From assembly GCA_903906315.1 (NCBI GenBank), contig CAIVJW010000271.1, forward strand, positions 1 to 50,617: 50,617 bases of DNA. The letters are read 5' to 3'. The stretch is from an uncultured delta proteobacterium (lineage in GTDB: Bacteria > Myxococcota_A > Polyangia > Polyangiales > Polyangiaceae). The translations under genes were made by a program, and so were the position numbers. Positions 1 through 8,153 of this stretch are shown here, piece after piece. The notes under the pieces were generated by a model that saw nothing but the letters and a program-made list of their open reading frames with translations, searched no databases and was not told where the DNA came from. Each line of letters starts with the position of its first letter. The stretch's first letter is position 1.

Positions 1-129
1 CCGCCGACGGAGCTCGAGCTCGCGGCGTGGGTCGGCGCGAGCGGCAAGCCCGTGCTCACGTGGCTGAACACGAGCGGCCAGAGCCAGACCCTCGCCGAAA
101 AGCGCTGCCGCCTTGGCGACCGACCATGA
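1..129 (+). CDS. 3' end of an unidentified gene, truncated by window edge
   Basis: Frame 1 is open from the first base to a TGA at 127-129 and gives about 42 residues, including LAAWVGASGKPVLTW. The codons have GC-rich third positions like real genes here. I do not recognise the family. The last 13 or so codons lie inside the palindromic repeat that starts at base 91, so the C-terminal tail (around LAEKRCRLGDRP) seems to be supplied by the repeat. The gene may therefore have been shortened or extended by insertion of that element. The true start lies outside the window. Confidence 0.45.
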   Translation, partial: PPTELELAAWVGASGKPVLTWLNTSGQSQTLAEKRCRLGDRP

Positions 130-270
130 GCCCCGAGTTTCACCACGAAGGCACGGAGACACGGAGCTCAGACTTGATCTTCCTCCGTACCTCCGTGCCT
201 CCGTGGTGAGTTTCTCCTCCGGGTGGCCCGGAATCCCCGCGCGAGGTTGCTGCAAGTCCTTATCGGCGAG
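91..270. repeat. MITE-like palindromic repeat, copy 1
   Basis: This 180-bp element has terminal inverted repeats CTCGCCGAAAAG (91-102) and CTTATCGGCGAG (259-270), which match at 11 of 12 positions. An inner imperfect inverted repeat (about 141-208) is built from the words CACCACGAAGGCACGGAG and CTCCGTGCCTCCGTGGTG. The element occurs again, inverted, at 46942-47113, and a decayed version lies near 17191-17296. There is no coding capacity, which suggests a non-autonomous mobile element or a dispersed extragenic palindrome. It overlaps the end of the first gene and lies just past the 3' end of the hydrolase gene on the other strand. Confidence 0.8.
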
Positions 271-325
271 GGTCGAGCTGCCGCTTCGCAGCGGCGCGAC
301 GGCGCAAGGCCGGCCGGCGCGCGCC

Positions 326-1123
326 TCAAGCGCTGCGGTCCGCCGGGCCGGCGTCGAGGAAGGCGACGACCTCGCGCAGCACCTCGGCCCGGTCCTCGTC
401 GAGCGTGACCAGGTGGTCCGATCGGGTCATCCACGCGAGGCGCCCGCCGCCGGGCAGCCGCGCGGCGAGGTCGCGGGCGCCCGCGGGGTCCACCACGGAG
501 TCACGGGCCCCCTGGACGACGAGGGTCGGCGCGCGGACGCGCGGGGCGGCGTCGACCGCGCGCGCCACGAGGTCGAGCGCGCTCCTCGTCGCGTCCAGGT
601 TGAAGGTGCGGAACGTCGTGCAGCGGGCGACCTCGTCGCGGGTCGCGCGGTCGCGCAGAGGGGGTGGCAGGCGCGGCACCTCGGAGACGAAGCGGAGCGC
701 GCGGACGAGGCGCTCGGGCGCGATCGGCGAGAGCCGGGGCCGGAAGACGCGCACGAAGGGCGCGAGCAGCACGAGGCGGCCGGTGATCCCCGCGTCGGCC
801 GCGAAGAGGAGCGAGAGCGTGGCGCCGGTCGAGAAGCCGACGAGGTGCACGGTCGCGAAGCGCGCTCGCAGGGCCTCGTAGCGCGACGCGAGGGCGCCGT
901 GCCAGTCCGCCCACGCGGAGGCCGGCATGCGCGACGGGCCGATCTCGTGTCCCGGCAGGAGGATCCCGTGCGCGGTGAGGCCGCGCGCCGCGATGGCCTC
1001 GCCGAGGCGCTGCACCTCGTGGGGGCCGCCGCCGAGGCCGTGAACGAGCAGGACCGCGGGGAGATCGGGGCGCCCCTCGACCTCGAAGGCGCGGTTCTGG
1101 AGGGGCGGGGCGCCGTCGACCAT
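326..1123 (-). CDS. alpha/beta hydrolase (lysophospholipase / carboxylesterase type)
   Basis: This 265-residue protein has the alpha/beta-hydrolase layout. An oxyanion-hole HGLGGGP segment lies near residue 28. The nucleophile elbow GFSTG sits around residue 94. A late acid in a VVQGARDSVV strand and a catalytic His in RSDHLVT near the C-terminus complete the triad. The pattern resembles monoacylglycerol lipase/carboxylesterase Est30-like enzymes, so hydrolysis of a small ester or lipid is likely; the substrate is unknown. There is no signal peptide, so it should be cytoplasmic. The ATG at 1123 was chosen because homology-like sequence begins shortly after it and the upstream extension is low-quality. 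It is transcribed alone, divergently from the SnoaL-like gene. Confidence 0.8.
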   Translation of the reverse strand: MVDGAPPLQNRAFEVEGRPDLPAVLLVHGLGGGPHEVQRLGEAIAARGLTAHGILLPGHEIGPSRMPASAWADWHGALASRYEALRARFATVHLVGFSTGATLSLLFAADAGITGRLVLLAPFVRVFRPRLSPIAPERLVRALRFVSEVPRLPPPLRDRATRDEVARCTTFRTFNLDATRSALDLVARAVDAAPRVRAPTLVVQGARDSVVDPAGARDLAARLPGGGRLAWMTRSDHLVTLDEDRAEVLREVVAFLDAGPADRSA

Positions 1124-1273
1124 GCGGCATCGTACGCCGGTCGGGAGCGTGCAGGGCGCGCCCCCGGTCTCGCCGGCCTCGCCCCGCCTCCCCCATGACG
1201 TAGCGCACGGCACGAACGTCCCTAATTCCCTGCGGGGGCCACTTTGAGTAGGTTCTTGTGGTATGGTGAGCCC

Positions 1274-1756
1274 ATGGTCGACACGCTCGAGGTGCGGCTC
1301 GATCGGTTGGAGTCGCTGGAGGCAATCCGGAGGCTGAAGCACGCCTACTGCAAGTACTGCGACGATCACTACGATTCGCAGAAGCTCGCCACGCTGTTCT
1401 GGGACGATGCCGTCTGGGACGCCGGCCCGCAGTTCGGCCAGCACGTGGGTCCCGTGGCGATCGGCGCGTTCTTCGCGCGGATTTCGGGGTCCTTCTTGTG
1501 GGCGCGCCACTACGTCTTCAATGAGCGGATCGACCTCCTCGGGGACGGCGACAGCGCCCGCGGCGAATGGCAGATCCTCGAGCCTTGCACCGTCGATGGC
1601 GAGGCCGGGCCGACCGCTTCGTGGCTGATGGCCCAGTACGACGAGACCTACTCGCGCCGTGGTGGCGTGTGGAAGTTCCAGACTCTGCGGGCCGACATCG
1701 CGTTCCTGGTGCCGCACCTCGACGGCTGGGCCAAGGCCACCACGCCGCGCCCATGA
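1274..1756 (+). CDS. SnoaL-like (NTF2 superfamily) domain protein
   Basis: This 160-residue protein looks like a single SnoaL-like domain. It has an N-terminal helix with the ESLEAIRRLKHAY motif, then LATLFWDDAVWD, and a mid-domain GSFLWARHYVFN segment. A C-terminal strand pair carries the SRRGGVWKFQTLR pattern. SnoaL-like folds bind small hydrophobic ligands or act as hydratases, isomerases or cyclases; no specific reaction can be assigned. The ATG at 1274 is preceded by GGTGAG about 4 bases upstream; an in-frame start at 1244 is possible. Its stop overlaps the start of the next gene (ATGA at 1753-1756), which suggests translational coupling to the hybrid kinase and possibly a ligand-sensing role. 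Confidence 0.75.
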   Translation: MVDTLEVRLDRLESLEAIRRLKHAYCKYCDDHYDSQKLATLFWDDAVWDAGPQFGQHVGPVAIGAFFARISGSFLWARHYVFNERIDLLGDGDSARGEWQILEPCTVDGEAGPTASWLMAQYDETYSRRGGVWKFQTLRADIAFLVPHLDGWAKATTPRP

Positions 1757-3693
1757 TCGACGAGCGCGCGGAGCTGGTCGAGGCGGTGCCCGTTCTCCTC
1801 TGGAGGGCTCGTCCGGACGGGTACGTCGAGTATGTCAATCGAGCGTGGCTCGACCACTGCGGCATGACTCTCGAGGAGGTCCAGGGCGCGGGCTGGATGC
1901 GGGCCCTGCACCCCGACGACCTTGGCCCCACCCGGCTCGCGTGGGCCGAGGCCGTCCGGGCAGGCGACCGATACGAGGTCGAGCAGCGGCTCCTCCGAGG
2001 CGCTGGCGGCCACGGCTGGTTCCTCAGCCGCGCCGCGCCGAGCCGGGACGCGGAGGGGCGGGTCGTGGCGTGGCACGGCGCGAACGTCGACATCACCGAT
2101 CGCAAGCAGGCCGAGCACCTGCTGCGGCAGAAGCAGCTGCAGCTGGAGGCGATTCTCGACTACTCGCCGGCGCTCATCTCCATCAAGGATCCCGACGGCC
2201 TCATCCTGCTCGCGAATCGCGCGTTCGCCGCGCTCGACGCCCCGCCGCTGAACGAGTTCGTCGGCCGGAGCGTGTTCGACGTCTTCCCCGAAGAGGTCGC
2301 CAAGCAGCTGTGGAGTAACGACCTCGCCGCGCTCGAGGCCGGCGCTCCGGTCTACGCCGAGGAGGTCGTCCGGCACAAGGACGGCGCCTGGCACACCTAT
2401 CTCACCGTCAAGTTCCCCATCTTCGAGCAGCCTGGGCTGCCGCTCGGCGTCTGCGCCATCTCGAACGACATCACCGAACGCAAGCGCGCGGAGGACGAGC
2501 GCGAGCAACTGCAGCTCCAGCTGGCCCAGGCGCAGAAGCTCGAGTCGATCGGCCGACTCGCCGGTGGCGTCGCGCACGATTTCAACAACATGCTGGGTGC
2601 CATCCTCGGCAACGCCGAGCTGGCGCTCGACCAGCTCGACCCCGCGAGCGATCTGGCCGCCTTTCTCGGCGAGATCCGCAAGGCCGCCGAGCACTCCGCC
2701 GAGCTGACGCGGCAGCTCCTCACGTTCGCCCGCAAGCAGCCGATCGCGCCACGAATTCTCGACGTGAACCGGACCGTCGACGGCATGCTGAAGGTGGTGC
2801 GGCGGCTCGTCGGCGAGAGCGTCGAGCTCGAGTGGGTGCCCGACGACCGCGTTCGGCCCGCTAACGTCGATCCGACGCAGATTCAACAGGTCCTGACCAA
2901 CCTGTGCGTCAACGCGCGCGACGCGGGAGCGCGGCACATCACCGTTGCCACGGGCAACCGACGGATCGAGAGCGCCGAGGGGGGCGAGGGTGCGGGTGAG
3001 TACGTGATGCTGTCGGTGTGCGACGATGGCTCCGGGCTGGACGAGGCGACGCGCGCCCGAATGTTCGAGCCGTTCTTCACGACGAAGGAGCTCGGCCGCG
3101 GCACCGGGCTCGGCCTGTCCACGATTCACGGCATCGTGAAGCAGAATCACGGGCAGATCGTCGTGGAGGCCGAGCTGGGGCGGGGGACGACGTTCCTCGT
3201 GTATCTGCCCGCCGCCGGGGAGTCCGCGCCCGTGAACGGTAGTCCCGCCGGCGATCCGGTCGAGTCGATCGCCCACGGCACGGTCCTCTTCGTGGAGGAC
3301 GAGCCGGCGCTGCTCGCGATCGGTGTCCGAATGCTCCAGGCGATCGGCTATCAGGTGCTGGCGGCCGGCGGCCCCGACGAGGCCCTCTGCTTGGCGGCTC
3401 AGCACGGGGGCTCGATTGACCTGCTGATGACGGACGTGGTGATGCCGGGGCTGAACGGTCGAGAGCTCGCCGAACGCGTCCGTGCGCTCGTCCCGGACCT
3501 CGCGTGCGTCTTCATGTCGGGGTACAGCTCGAACATCCTCGGGGATGGCGTGCTCGACGACTCCGTGATCTTCCTGCAGAAGCCTTTCGTGCGGCGCGAG
3601 CTCGACGAGAGGGTTCGCGAGGCGCTGCTCGGCCGAGCCACTCGCGCCGCCTCGAGCACCCGACTCGCGCCTCCGAGCCCGCGCACGGGCTGA
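1753..3693 (+). CDS. PAS-PAS hybrid histidine kinase with C-terminal receiver
   Basis: This 646-residue cytoplasmic sensor kinase begins with PAS domain 1 (about 5-120, ending VDITDRKQAE), followed by PAS domain 2 (about 130-245, ending NDITERKRAE). A short coiled coil leads to a HisKA segment with the phosphoacceptor His275 in GGVAHDFNN. The HATPase domain has an N-box (NLCVNARDA), a G1 box (CDDGSGLD), FFTTKELGRGTGLGL and a closing GTTFLVYLP. The receiver (about 510-630) has an acidic pocket (FVEDE), phospho-Asp in MTDVVMPG and the Lys in LQKPF. There are no membrane segments. It is translationally coupled to the upstream SnoaL-like gene. No DNA-binding output gene is adjacent, so phosphate probably passes in trans. 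Confidence 0.9.
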   Translation: MIDERAELVEAVPVLLWRARPDGYVEYVNRAWLDHCGMTLEEVQGAGWMRALHPDDLGPTRLAWAEAVRAGDRYEVEQRLLRGAGGHGWFLSRAAPSRDAEGRVVAWHGANVDITDRKQAEHLLRQKQLQLEAILDYSPALISIKDPDGLILLANRAFAALDAPPLNEFVGRSVFDVFPEEVAKQLWSNDLAALEAGAPVYAEEVVRHKDGAWHTYLTVKFPIFEQPGLPLGVCAISNDITERKRAEDEREQLQLQLAQAQKLESIGRLAGGVAHDFNNMLGAILGNAELALDQLDPASDLAAFLGEIRKAAEHSAELTRQLLTFARKQPIAPRILDVNRTVDGMLKVVRRLVGESVELEWVPDDRVRPANVDPTQIQQVLTNLCVNARDAGARHITVATGNRRIESAEGGEGAGEYVMLSVCDDGSGLDEATRARMFEPFFTTKELGRGTGLGLSTIHGIVKQNHGQIVVEAELGRGTTFLVYLPAAGESAPVNGSPAGDPVESIAHGTVLFVEDEPALLAIGVRMLQAIGYQVLAAGGPDEALCLAAQHGGSIDLLMTDVVMPGLNGRELAERVRALVPDLACVFMSGYSSNILGDGVLDDSVIFLQKPFVRRELDERVREALLGRATRAASSTRLAPPSPRTG

Positions 3694-3977
3694 CGTGCGA
3701 TCGCGCCGAGCGGTCGTCCGGCGCGGCGTCCGGCGCTCGCTCGCGGCCGTCGGCGGGCCGGTCGACGCCGATCGCTCCTCGCGCCGCGGGCGCTTGCGGT
3801 CCGGGCCCTCTCGCCGGCGCGACCGCGGGGCCCTTTCTTGCGGGCGCGTGCGGTGCTTCGAGGAAGCGCATCCCTGGGTGTCGAACGCCGACTGCTGCCA
3901 GCAGCTCTGCAACCCCTACGGGCACTGCGATCCGTGAAGCGCTGACCGCGGCGCGCGCGAGCGGGTAGCCTGCGCGC
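3694..3977 (+). pseudogene. gap with possible cysteine-rich gene remnant
   Basis: A frame opening with GTG at 3695 ends at a TGA at 3935-3937. Its last 30 or so codons (about 3845-3934) have strongly GC-rich third positions and encode a cysteine cluster containing NADCCQQLC and CNPYGHCDP, with six Cys in about 30 residues. The upstream half of the frame is Arg-rich and does not look coding. This resembles the tail of a secreted Cys-rich protein whose 5' part is lost or out of frame. It could also be chance. Nothing else is recognisable before the next gene start at 3978. Confidence 0.25.
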
Positions 3978-5585
3978 GTGACGCCGCCCGATCCGCAGCC
4001 GACGCCGGCCGTGCGCCTCGATCGCGCGCTCGGCCTCGCGGTGGCCGCGGCGTCGATCCTGGTCATCGCGGTCCCGCTCCTCGTCGTGCGCTACCCGCCG
4101 ATGACGGATCTGCCGTTCCACGCGGCGCAGTCGGCGGTCTTCGCGCACCACGGCGACCCGAGCTGGCACTTCGCCGAGCAGTTCGTGCGCCAGCCGTTCG
4201 CCGTGCCGTACATGGCGCTCTTCGCGGTCACCGCGGCGCTGATGCTGGTGCTGCCGGCGGTCGCCGCGACGAAGCTCGCCGCGGCCGTGCTGCTCGCGCT
4301 CTTGCCGGCGGGCCTCGCGGTGCTGCTCCGGGGCATGAAGAAGAGCCCGCTGCTCGGGGCGTTCGGGCTGCTCGCCGTGTGGGGGCCGCTCACCCACATG
4401 GCGTTCCTGAACTTCGTCGGCGCGCTCGGGCTGTTCGCCGGGGCCGTGGGCGTCACGCTCGAGGCCGTCGATCGCCCGACGACGGCGCGCAAGGTCGCCC
4501 TCTCGGCGCTGCTCCTCGCGATCTTCTTCACCCACGTATTCCGCTTCCCGTTCGCGATCGCCGGCGTCGTCGGGGCCGCGGTGATCGCGGGCGTCGCGAG
4601 GCGATCGCTCCGCGCGACCCTCGCCTCGATCGCGCCCACGATCGTCGCCCCGATCGCGGTCTTCGGCGCGTGGATCGTCGTGCGGCCTCGCACCATCCAG
4701 GCCTCGCCCGGGCCGCTCTCGCTGCACCTCGAGCGGCTGCGCGAGCTCGGCTGCCTAACGGGCTCGTTCCGCGATCCCGGCGAGCGGGTCGCGCTCTGGA
4801 TCGCGGGCGCGGCCCTCGCGGCGTACGTCGCGATCGCGATCGTCGGGCGCGCCCGCGCCGCGACCCCTCCGGTGGCGGCCGAGGACGCGAGGGCCCGCCG
4901 CGCGGCCCGGCTCGTCGCGATGGCGTGCGCGATCGCCTCGCTCCTCGCGTACCTCGTGCTGCCGCTCAGCGTCGGCAGCTGGTGGTACGTCTACCCGCGC
5001 GAGGCCACCGCGGCCGCGTTCCTCGCGCTCGCGCTCCTGCCCGACCTGCCTCGGGCGCCCGCGTTGCGTGCGATCGGCGTCGCCTTGGCCCTCGCCGCGT
5101 CCGTGCCGACCACCGTCGTCGTCGCGCGCAACTACGCCGCCTTCGACGACCAGACGCGCGATTTCGACGCCCTCGTGGCCCGCCTGCCGCAGGCGCCGAG
5201 GCTCGCGTACCTCGTCTTCGATCACGACGGATCCACCCGCACCATCTCGCCGTTCACGCACCTGCCCGCGTGGGTCCAGGCGCAGAAGGGCGGCTGGCTG
5301 AGCTTCCACTTCGACCACTTCGGCAGCGCGCCCGCGAGCTACCGGCCGCGCGCGCCCGGCGATCGCGACGTGCCGCCGCCGACCCCGGATGCGTGGGAGT
5401 GGCGCCCCGATGCGTTCGTCATCGACGACGAGCGCGGCCGGTTCTTCGACTGGTTCCTCGTGCGCGCGAAGGAGTCGCCCGCGCGCGTGTTTGCGGCCGA
5501 CCCCGCCGTGGCGCTCGTTGATCGGGCTGGCCTCTGGTGGCTCTATCGGCGCGCGGAGGCGCCCGCCGCCGAAGCCGCGCCGTGA
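3978..5585 (+). CDS. polytopic inner-membrane protein, GT-C-like, function unknown
   Basis: This 535-residue protein has roughly nine to eleven predicted hydrophobic spans: one at about residues 15-35, several between 70 and 235, and more between 265 and 375. A soluble C-terminal part of about 150 residues follows. The first extracytoplasmic loop holds YPPMTDLPFHAA. An Asp/His there recalls the loop-1 acidic residue of GT-C glycosyltransferases using lipid-linked sugars, but overall similarity to a named family is not clear by eye. The C-terminal region (FDHDGSTRTISPF, HFDHFGSAPASYRP) looks like an extracytoplasmic domain. The start is a GTG at 3978 with a weak ribosome-binding site. A lipid-linked sugar transferase is a tentative inference only. 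Confidence 0.75.
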   Translation: MTPPDPQPTPAVRLDRALGLAVAAASILVIAVPLLVVRYPPMTDLPFHAAQSAVFAHHGDPSWHFAEQFVRQPFAVPYMALFAVTAALMLVLPAVAATKLAAAVLLALLPAGLAVLLRGMKKSPLLGAFGLLAVWGPLTHMAFLNFVGALGLFAGAVGVTLEAVDRPTTARKVALSALLLAIFFTHVFRFPFAIAGVVGAAVIAGVARRSLRATLASIAPTIVAPIAVFGAWIVVRPRTIQASPGPLSLHLERLRELGCLTGSFRDPGERVALWIAGAALAAYVAIAIVGRARAATPPVAAEDARARRAARLVAMACAIASLLAYLVLPLSVGSWWYVYPREATAAAFLALALLPDLPRAPALRAIGVALALAASVPTTVVVARNYAAFDDQTRDFDALVARLPQAPRLAYLVFDHDGSTRTISPFTHLPAWVQAQKGGWLSFHFDHFGSAPASYRPRAPGDRDVPPPTPDAWEWRPDAFVIDDERGRFFDWFLVRAKESPARVFAADPAVALVDRAGLWWLYRRAEAPAAEAAP

Positions 5586-5655
5586 GCCGCGCGGCCGCCG
5601 AGCGCTTCGCCCCCGCGACGACCCGGGCGCTCCGCGTCTGCTACGGTGTCGCGCC

Positions 5656-6102
5656 GTGACCGATCCCGCCTCCACCCCCTCGAACCTGCAGGCCACCTGG
5701 AGGCGAATCTGCGTCGTAGGCGCCGTGGTCGTGGGCCTCGCCGACGCCTCGCTCTCCGGCATCGCCTACCTCGGCGGCCTGCCGGGCTGGCTGCCCACGC
5801 AGAGCGGAGGCGACAAAGTCGGCCACCTCCTGATGTTCGGATCGCTCGCGTTCTTCCTCGACGGCGCGCTCGGCTACCGCCGCCTCGCGCGCCGCGCGCC
5901 GGCCTTCGCCCACCTCGGGCCGATCGTGCTGTGGTGCGTGGTCGCGTTCGACGAGTGGGCGCAGCGCTTCTCGCCGATCCGCACGTCGGAGCTCGCCGAC
6001 CTCGTCGCCGACACGATTGGCATCGTGGGCTTCGCCGTGATCTCCACGTGGATCGACGGCTGGCTCGGGCGCCGCAACGCGAGCCGGGTCACGGTGGCGT
6101 GA
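5656..6102 (+). CDS. VanZ-like family membrane protein
   Basis: This 148-residue protein has about four membrane segments. It shows VanZ-like family hallmarks: GGDKVGHLLMFGSLAFFL in the first half, and DEWAQRFSPIRTSELADLVADTIG in the second, matching the usual DE-Q-F-R-DxxDxxaNxxG pattern. VanZ-like proteins are widespread and mostly uncharacterised; VanZ itself contributes to teicoplanin resistance in enterococci, but that role should not be assumed here. The start is a GTG at 5656. It follows the polytopic membrane protein by 70 bases on the same strand and may be co-transcribed. Confidence 0.85.
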   Translation: MTDPASTPSNLQATWRRICVVGAVVVGLADASLSGIAYLGGLPGWLPTQSGGDKVGHLLMFGSLAFFLDGALGYRRLARRAPAFAHLGPIVLWCVVAFDEWAQRFSPIRTSELADLVADTIGIVGFAVISTWIDGWLGRRNASRVTVA

Positions 6103-6137
6103 GGGGATAGCGCAGCGCCCGGCGCTCGGTCGCCCGG

Positions 6138-6156
6138 GCCCTCGCCGGCCGAGGGC
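6138..6156. terminator. possible bidirectional terminator hairpin
   Basis: GCCCTCG (6138-6144) pairs perfectly with CGAGGGC (6150-6156) across a five-base loop. It lies in the 133-bp gap between the convergent VanZ-like and OmpA-family genes. There is no T tract, so intrinsic termination is uncertain; strong GC hairpins of this kind are common in very GC-rich genomes. Confidence 0.35.
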
Positions 6157-6235
6157 GCGCACCCGACCACGCGGCGCGCCGCTGGCCCGCTCGCGTCGCT
6201 GGACGCGCCGACAGCGTCGGACTCGCGCAGTCCGT

Positions 6236-6694
6236 CTACTCGGCGTGAACCTCGAGCTCGAGGTGATACTGCGCCTTGAGCTCGCCGCGGTTTGGATAAT
6301 AGAAGAAGACTTCGGTGCGCCTGTTCTTCGCGCGGCCCTCGTCGGTCTCGTTCGTGGCGACCGGAGCATCCGCGCCGCGGGCTGCGATAACCACCCTGCT
6401 CGCCGCGACGCCTTGATCGAGCAGCAGCCCGCGAACCTTCCGGGCCCGTCGGAGGGAGAGCTCCTTGTTCAGCCGTGCTCCGCCCGTCGCGTCAGCGTGG
6501 CCGATCACGGCCGCGCTGGCGTCGGGGTCGTGCTTGAGGACCTCGAGCGCGGTTCCGACCACGAGGAGCTCGCCAGGCATTCGCGGAACGTCGACGCCGG
6601 TGTCGAACGAAACGAAGACGGGCTCGTGAGGCTTCGCGCACGCGGTGCATGCGAGGAGGACGGCGAGTCCGAATCGTCCAAAAGCGGAGTCCAT
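6236..6694 (-). CDS. OmpA-family peptidoglycan-associated lipoprotein
   Basis: This 152-residue lipoprotein has a signal peptide ending in the lipobox LLAC (Cys about residue 17). An OmpA C-terminal domain follows, with VFVSFDTGVDVP, IGHADATGG, a LSLRRARKVRGLL helix, GADAPVATNETDEGRAKNRRTEVFF and the closing beta strand. These are the peptidoglycan-binding signatures of the OmpA/Pal family (Asp in the GHAD motif, and Arg in NRR). It is shorter than Pal plus linker, so it is essentially a lipid anchor with one domain. It probably tethers the outer membrane to the cell wall. The start at 6694 places the signal peptide correctly. Confidence 0.88.
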   Translation of the reverse strand: MDSAFGRFGLAVLLACTACAKPHEPVFVSFDTGVDVPRMPGELLVVGTALEVLKHDPDASAAVIGHADATGGARLNKELSLRRARKVRGLLLDQGVAASRVVIAARGADAPVATNETDEGRAKNRRTEVFFYYPNRGELKAQYHLELEVHAE

Positions 6695-6890
6695 ATAGTA
6701 TATGGTCGCACGGAGCGCTCGCCGGGTGCAATGCCGACAGGAGCGCAGCAGGGATGCCGGATTGCCGGATGCCATGCGGTGCCGTTTCGGAGGCGCCGCG
6801 AAGTGCGAGGTTGCCGTTCGTCGGACCCAGTTCCCTGCCTGCCCGCCCGTGCGGCTCCGATCGCGAAGATGGGGAGTCGACGCGGCGCGG

Positions 6891-8126
6891 TCACAGCCAG
6901 CCGTGCGGGAAGGTCTGCACGTCGCCGATCGTGCCCGCGCCCATCGCGATGGCGAGCAGCCGGTCGAGCCCGAGCGCGTTGCCCGCGGCCGGCGGCATGC
7001 CCTCCTCGAGCGCGGCGAGGAAGCGCTCGTCGATCGGGTAAGTCGGCTTGCCGAGGCGGGCGCGGAGGTCGCGGTCGTGATCGAGGCGCGCGCGCTGCTC
7101 GACCGGGCAGGTCAGCTCGCCGAAGCCGTTGCAGAGCTCGACGCCGCCGACGTAGAGCTCGAAGCGCTCGGCCACTCGCGGGTCGGCGGGCTTGCGGCGC
7201 GCGAGCGACGCGAAGGGTGTGGGGTAGTCGGTGAGGAACACGCCGTGCGGGACGGCCGCGAGCGCGGGCTCGACGACGTCGACGAGCAGCGCGAAGAAGC
7301 GGTCCTCGTCGGTCGATGCCAGCGCGATCGCCTCGTCTTGCGCGACGCCCGCGTAGCGCGCGAACGCGTCGGCCACCGAGAGCCGCTCGAACGGCCTCGC
7401 GAGGTCCACGGCGCGGCCCTCGGCCTCGACCGCGAGCGTGCCCGCGAGGCGATCGACGACGAAGCGCACGAGCCGCTCGGTGTCGTCGATCACCTGATCG
7501 ACGCCTGCGAAGGCGCGGTACCACTCGAGCATCAGGAACTCGGGGTTGTGGCGGGCGCCGACCTCGCCGCGCCGGAAGCAGTGCCCGATCTGGAAGCACC
7601 GGGGTACGCCGCCCGCGAGCAGCCGCTTCATCTGGTACTCGGGCGAGGTGATCAGGAACGCGGGCTCCCCGGGGCCCACCTCGAACGCGTCGAGGTGCAG
7701 GTCGAGGCCGGGGGAGGGGACGACCGCGGGCGTCTCGACCTCGAGGAAGCCCTCGCGCGCGAACAGCTCGCGCACGGCCGCAATCCCGATCTCGCGCCGC
7801 CGTAGCCGCGCGCCGACGCCGCGCCGGCCGAGGCGATCGGTCTCGTTCGGGTCGCCGGCCGAGGGGGGGCGCACGGGCGCGTGCCGCTCGACCACGCGCG
7901 CGTCCACGATCCGCGGCGCGCCGTCCGATGCGTCCACGTCGCCCTCGACCACGACCAGGTCTCCGGGCGCGACCAGGCCGTCGAGGACGCGCGCGCGCAC
8001 CCGCGCGAACGCGTCGGAGAGCTCGAGGTGGAAGGGAGCGGACTCGCCGAGGACGAGCGAGACGCGCCCGCCGACGCGGACGCGCCCCGTCGCCGCGAAC
8101 AGATCGCTCGGGGCGAGGACGCGCAT
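6891..8126 (-). CDS. epmA: EF-P lysine ligase EpmA-like (class II LysRS paralogue) with N-terminal extension
   Basis: This 411-residue protein belongs to the class II lysyl-tRNA synthetase-like family that attaches beta-lysine to elongation factor P. The catalytic core (about 110-411) shows class II motif 2 (FQIGHCFRRGE with HNPEFLMLEWY), DYPTPFASLARR, AERFELYVGGVELCNGFGELT and motif 3 (ALGLDRLLAIAMG). E. coli EpmA is about 325 residues and lacks the anticodon-binding OB domain. This protein adds about 95 N-terminal residues (GRVRVGGRVSLVLG, APGDLVVVEGDVDA) with alternating beta-strand character that could be an OB fold. A shortened lysyl-tRNA synthetase is the alternative, but the core details fit EpmA better. 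No EF-P or EpmB gene is adjacent. Confidence 0.8.
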   Translation of the reverse strand: MRVLAPSDLFAATGRVRVGGRVSLVLGESAPFHLELSDAFARVRARVLDGLVAPGDLVVVEGDVDASDGAPRIVDARVVERHAPVRPPSAGDPNETDRLGRRGVGARLRRREIGIAAVRELFAREGFLEVETPAVVPSPGLDLHLDAFEVGPGEPAFLITSPEYQMKRLLAGGVPRCFQIGHCFRRGEVGARHNPEFLMLEWYRAFAGVDQVIDDTERLVRFVVDRLAGTLAVEAEGRAVDLARPFERLSVADAFARYAGVAQDEAIALASTDEDRFFALLVDVVEPALAAVPHGVFLTDYPTPFASLARRKPADPRVAERFELYVGGVELCNGFGELTCPVEQRARLDHDRDLRARLGKPTYPIDERFLAALEEGMPPAAGNALGLDRLLAIAMGAGTIGDVQTFPHGWL

Positions 8127-8153
8127 CCGCGGGGGCGCGCTACCGCAGGACTA

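Noticed and set aside
113-1198. 361-residue plus-strand frame opposite the hydrolase
   Set aside because: It starts within the palindromic repeat and has shadow composition; the opposite strand encodes a complete hydrolase.
1648-3912. 754-residue open frame on the minus strand
   Set aside because: It is antisense to the PAS hybrid kinase, whose motifs are unambiguous.
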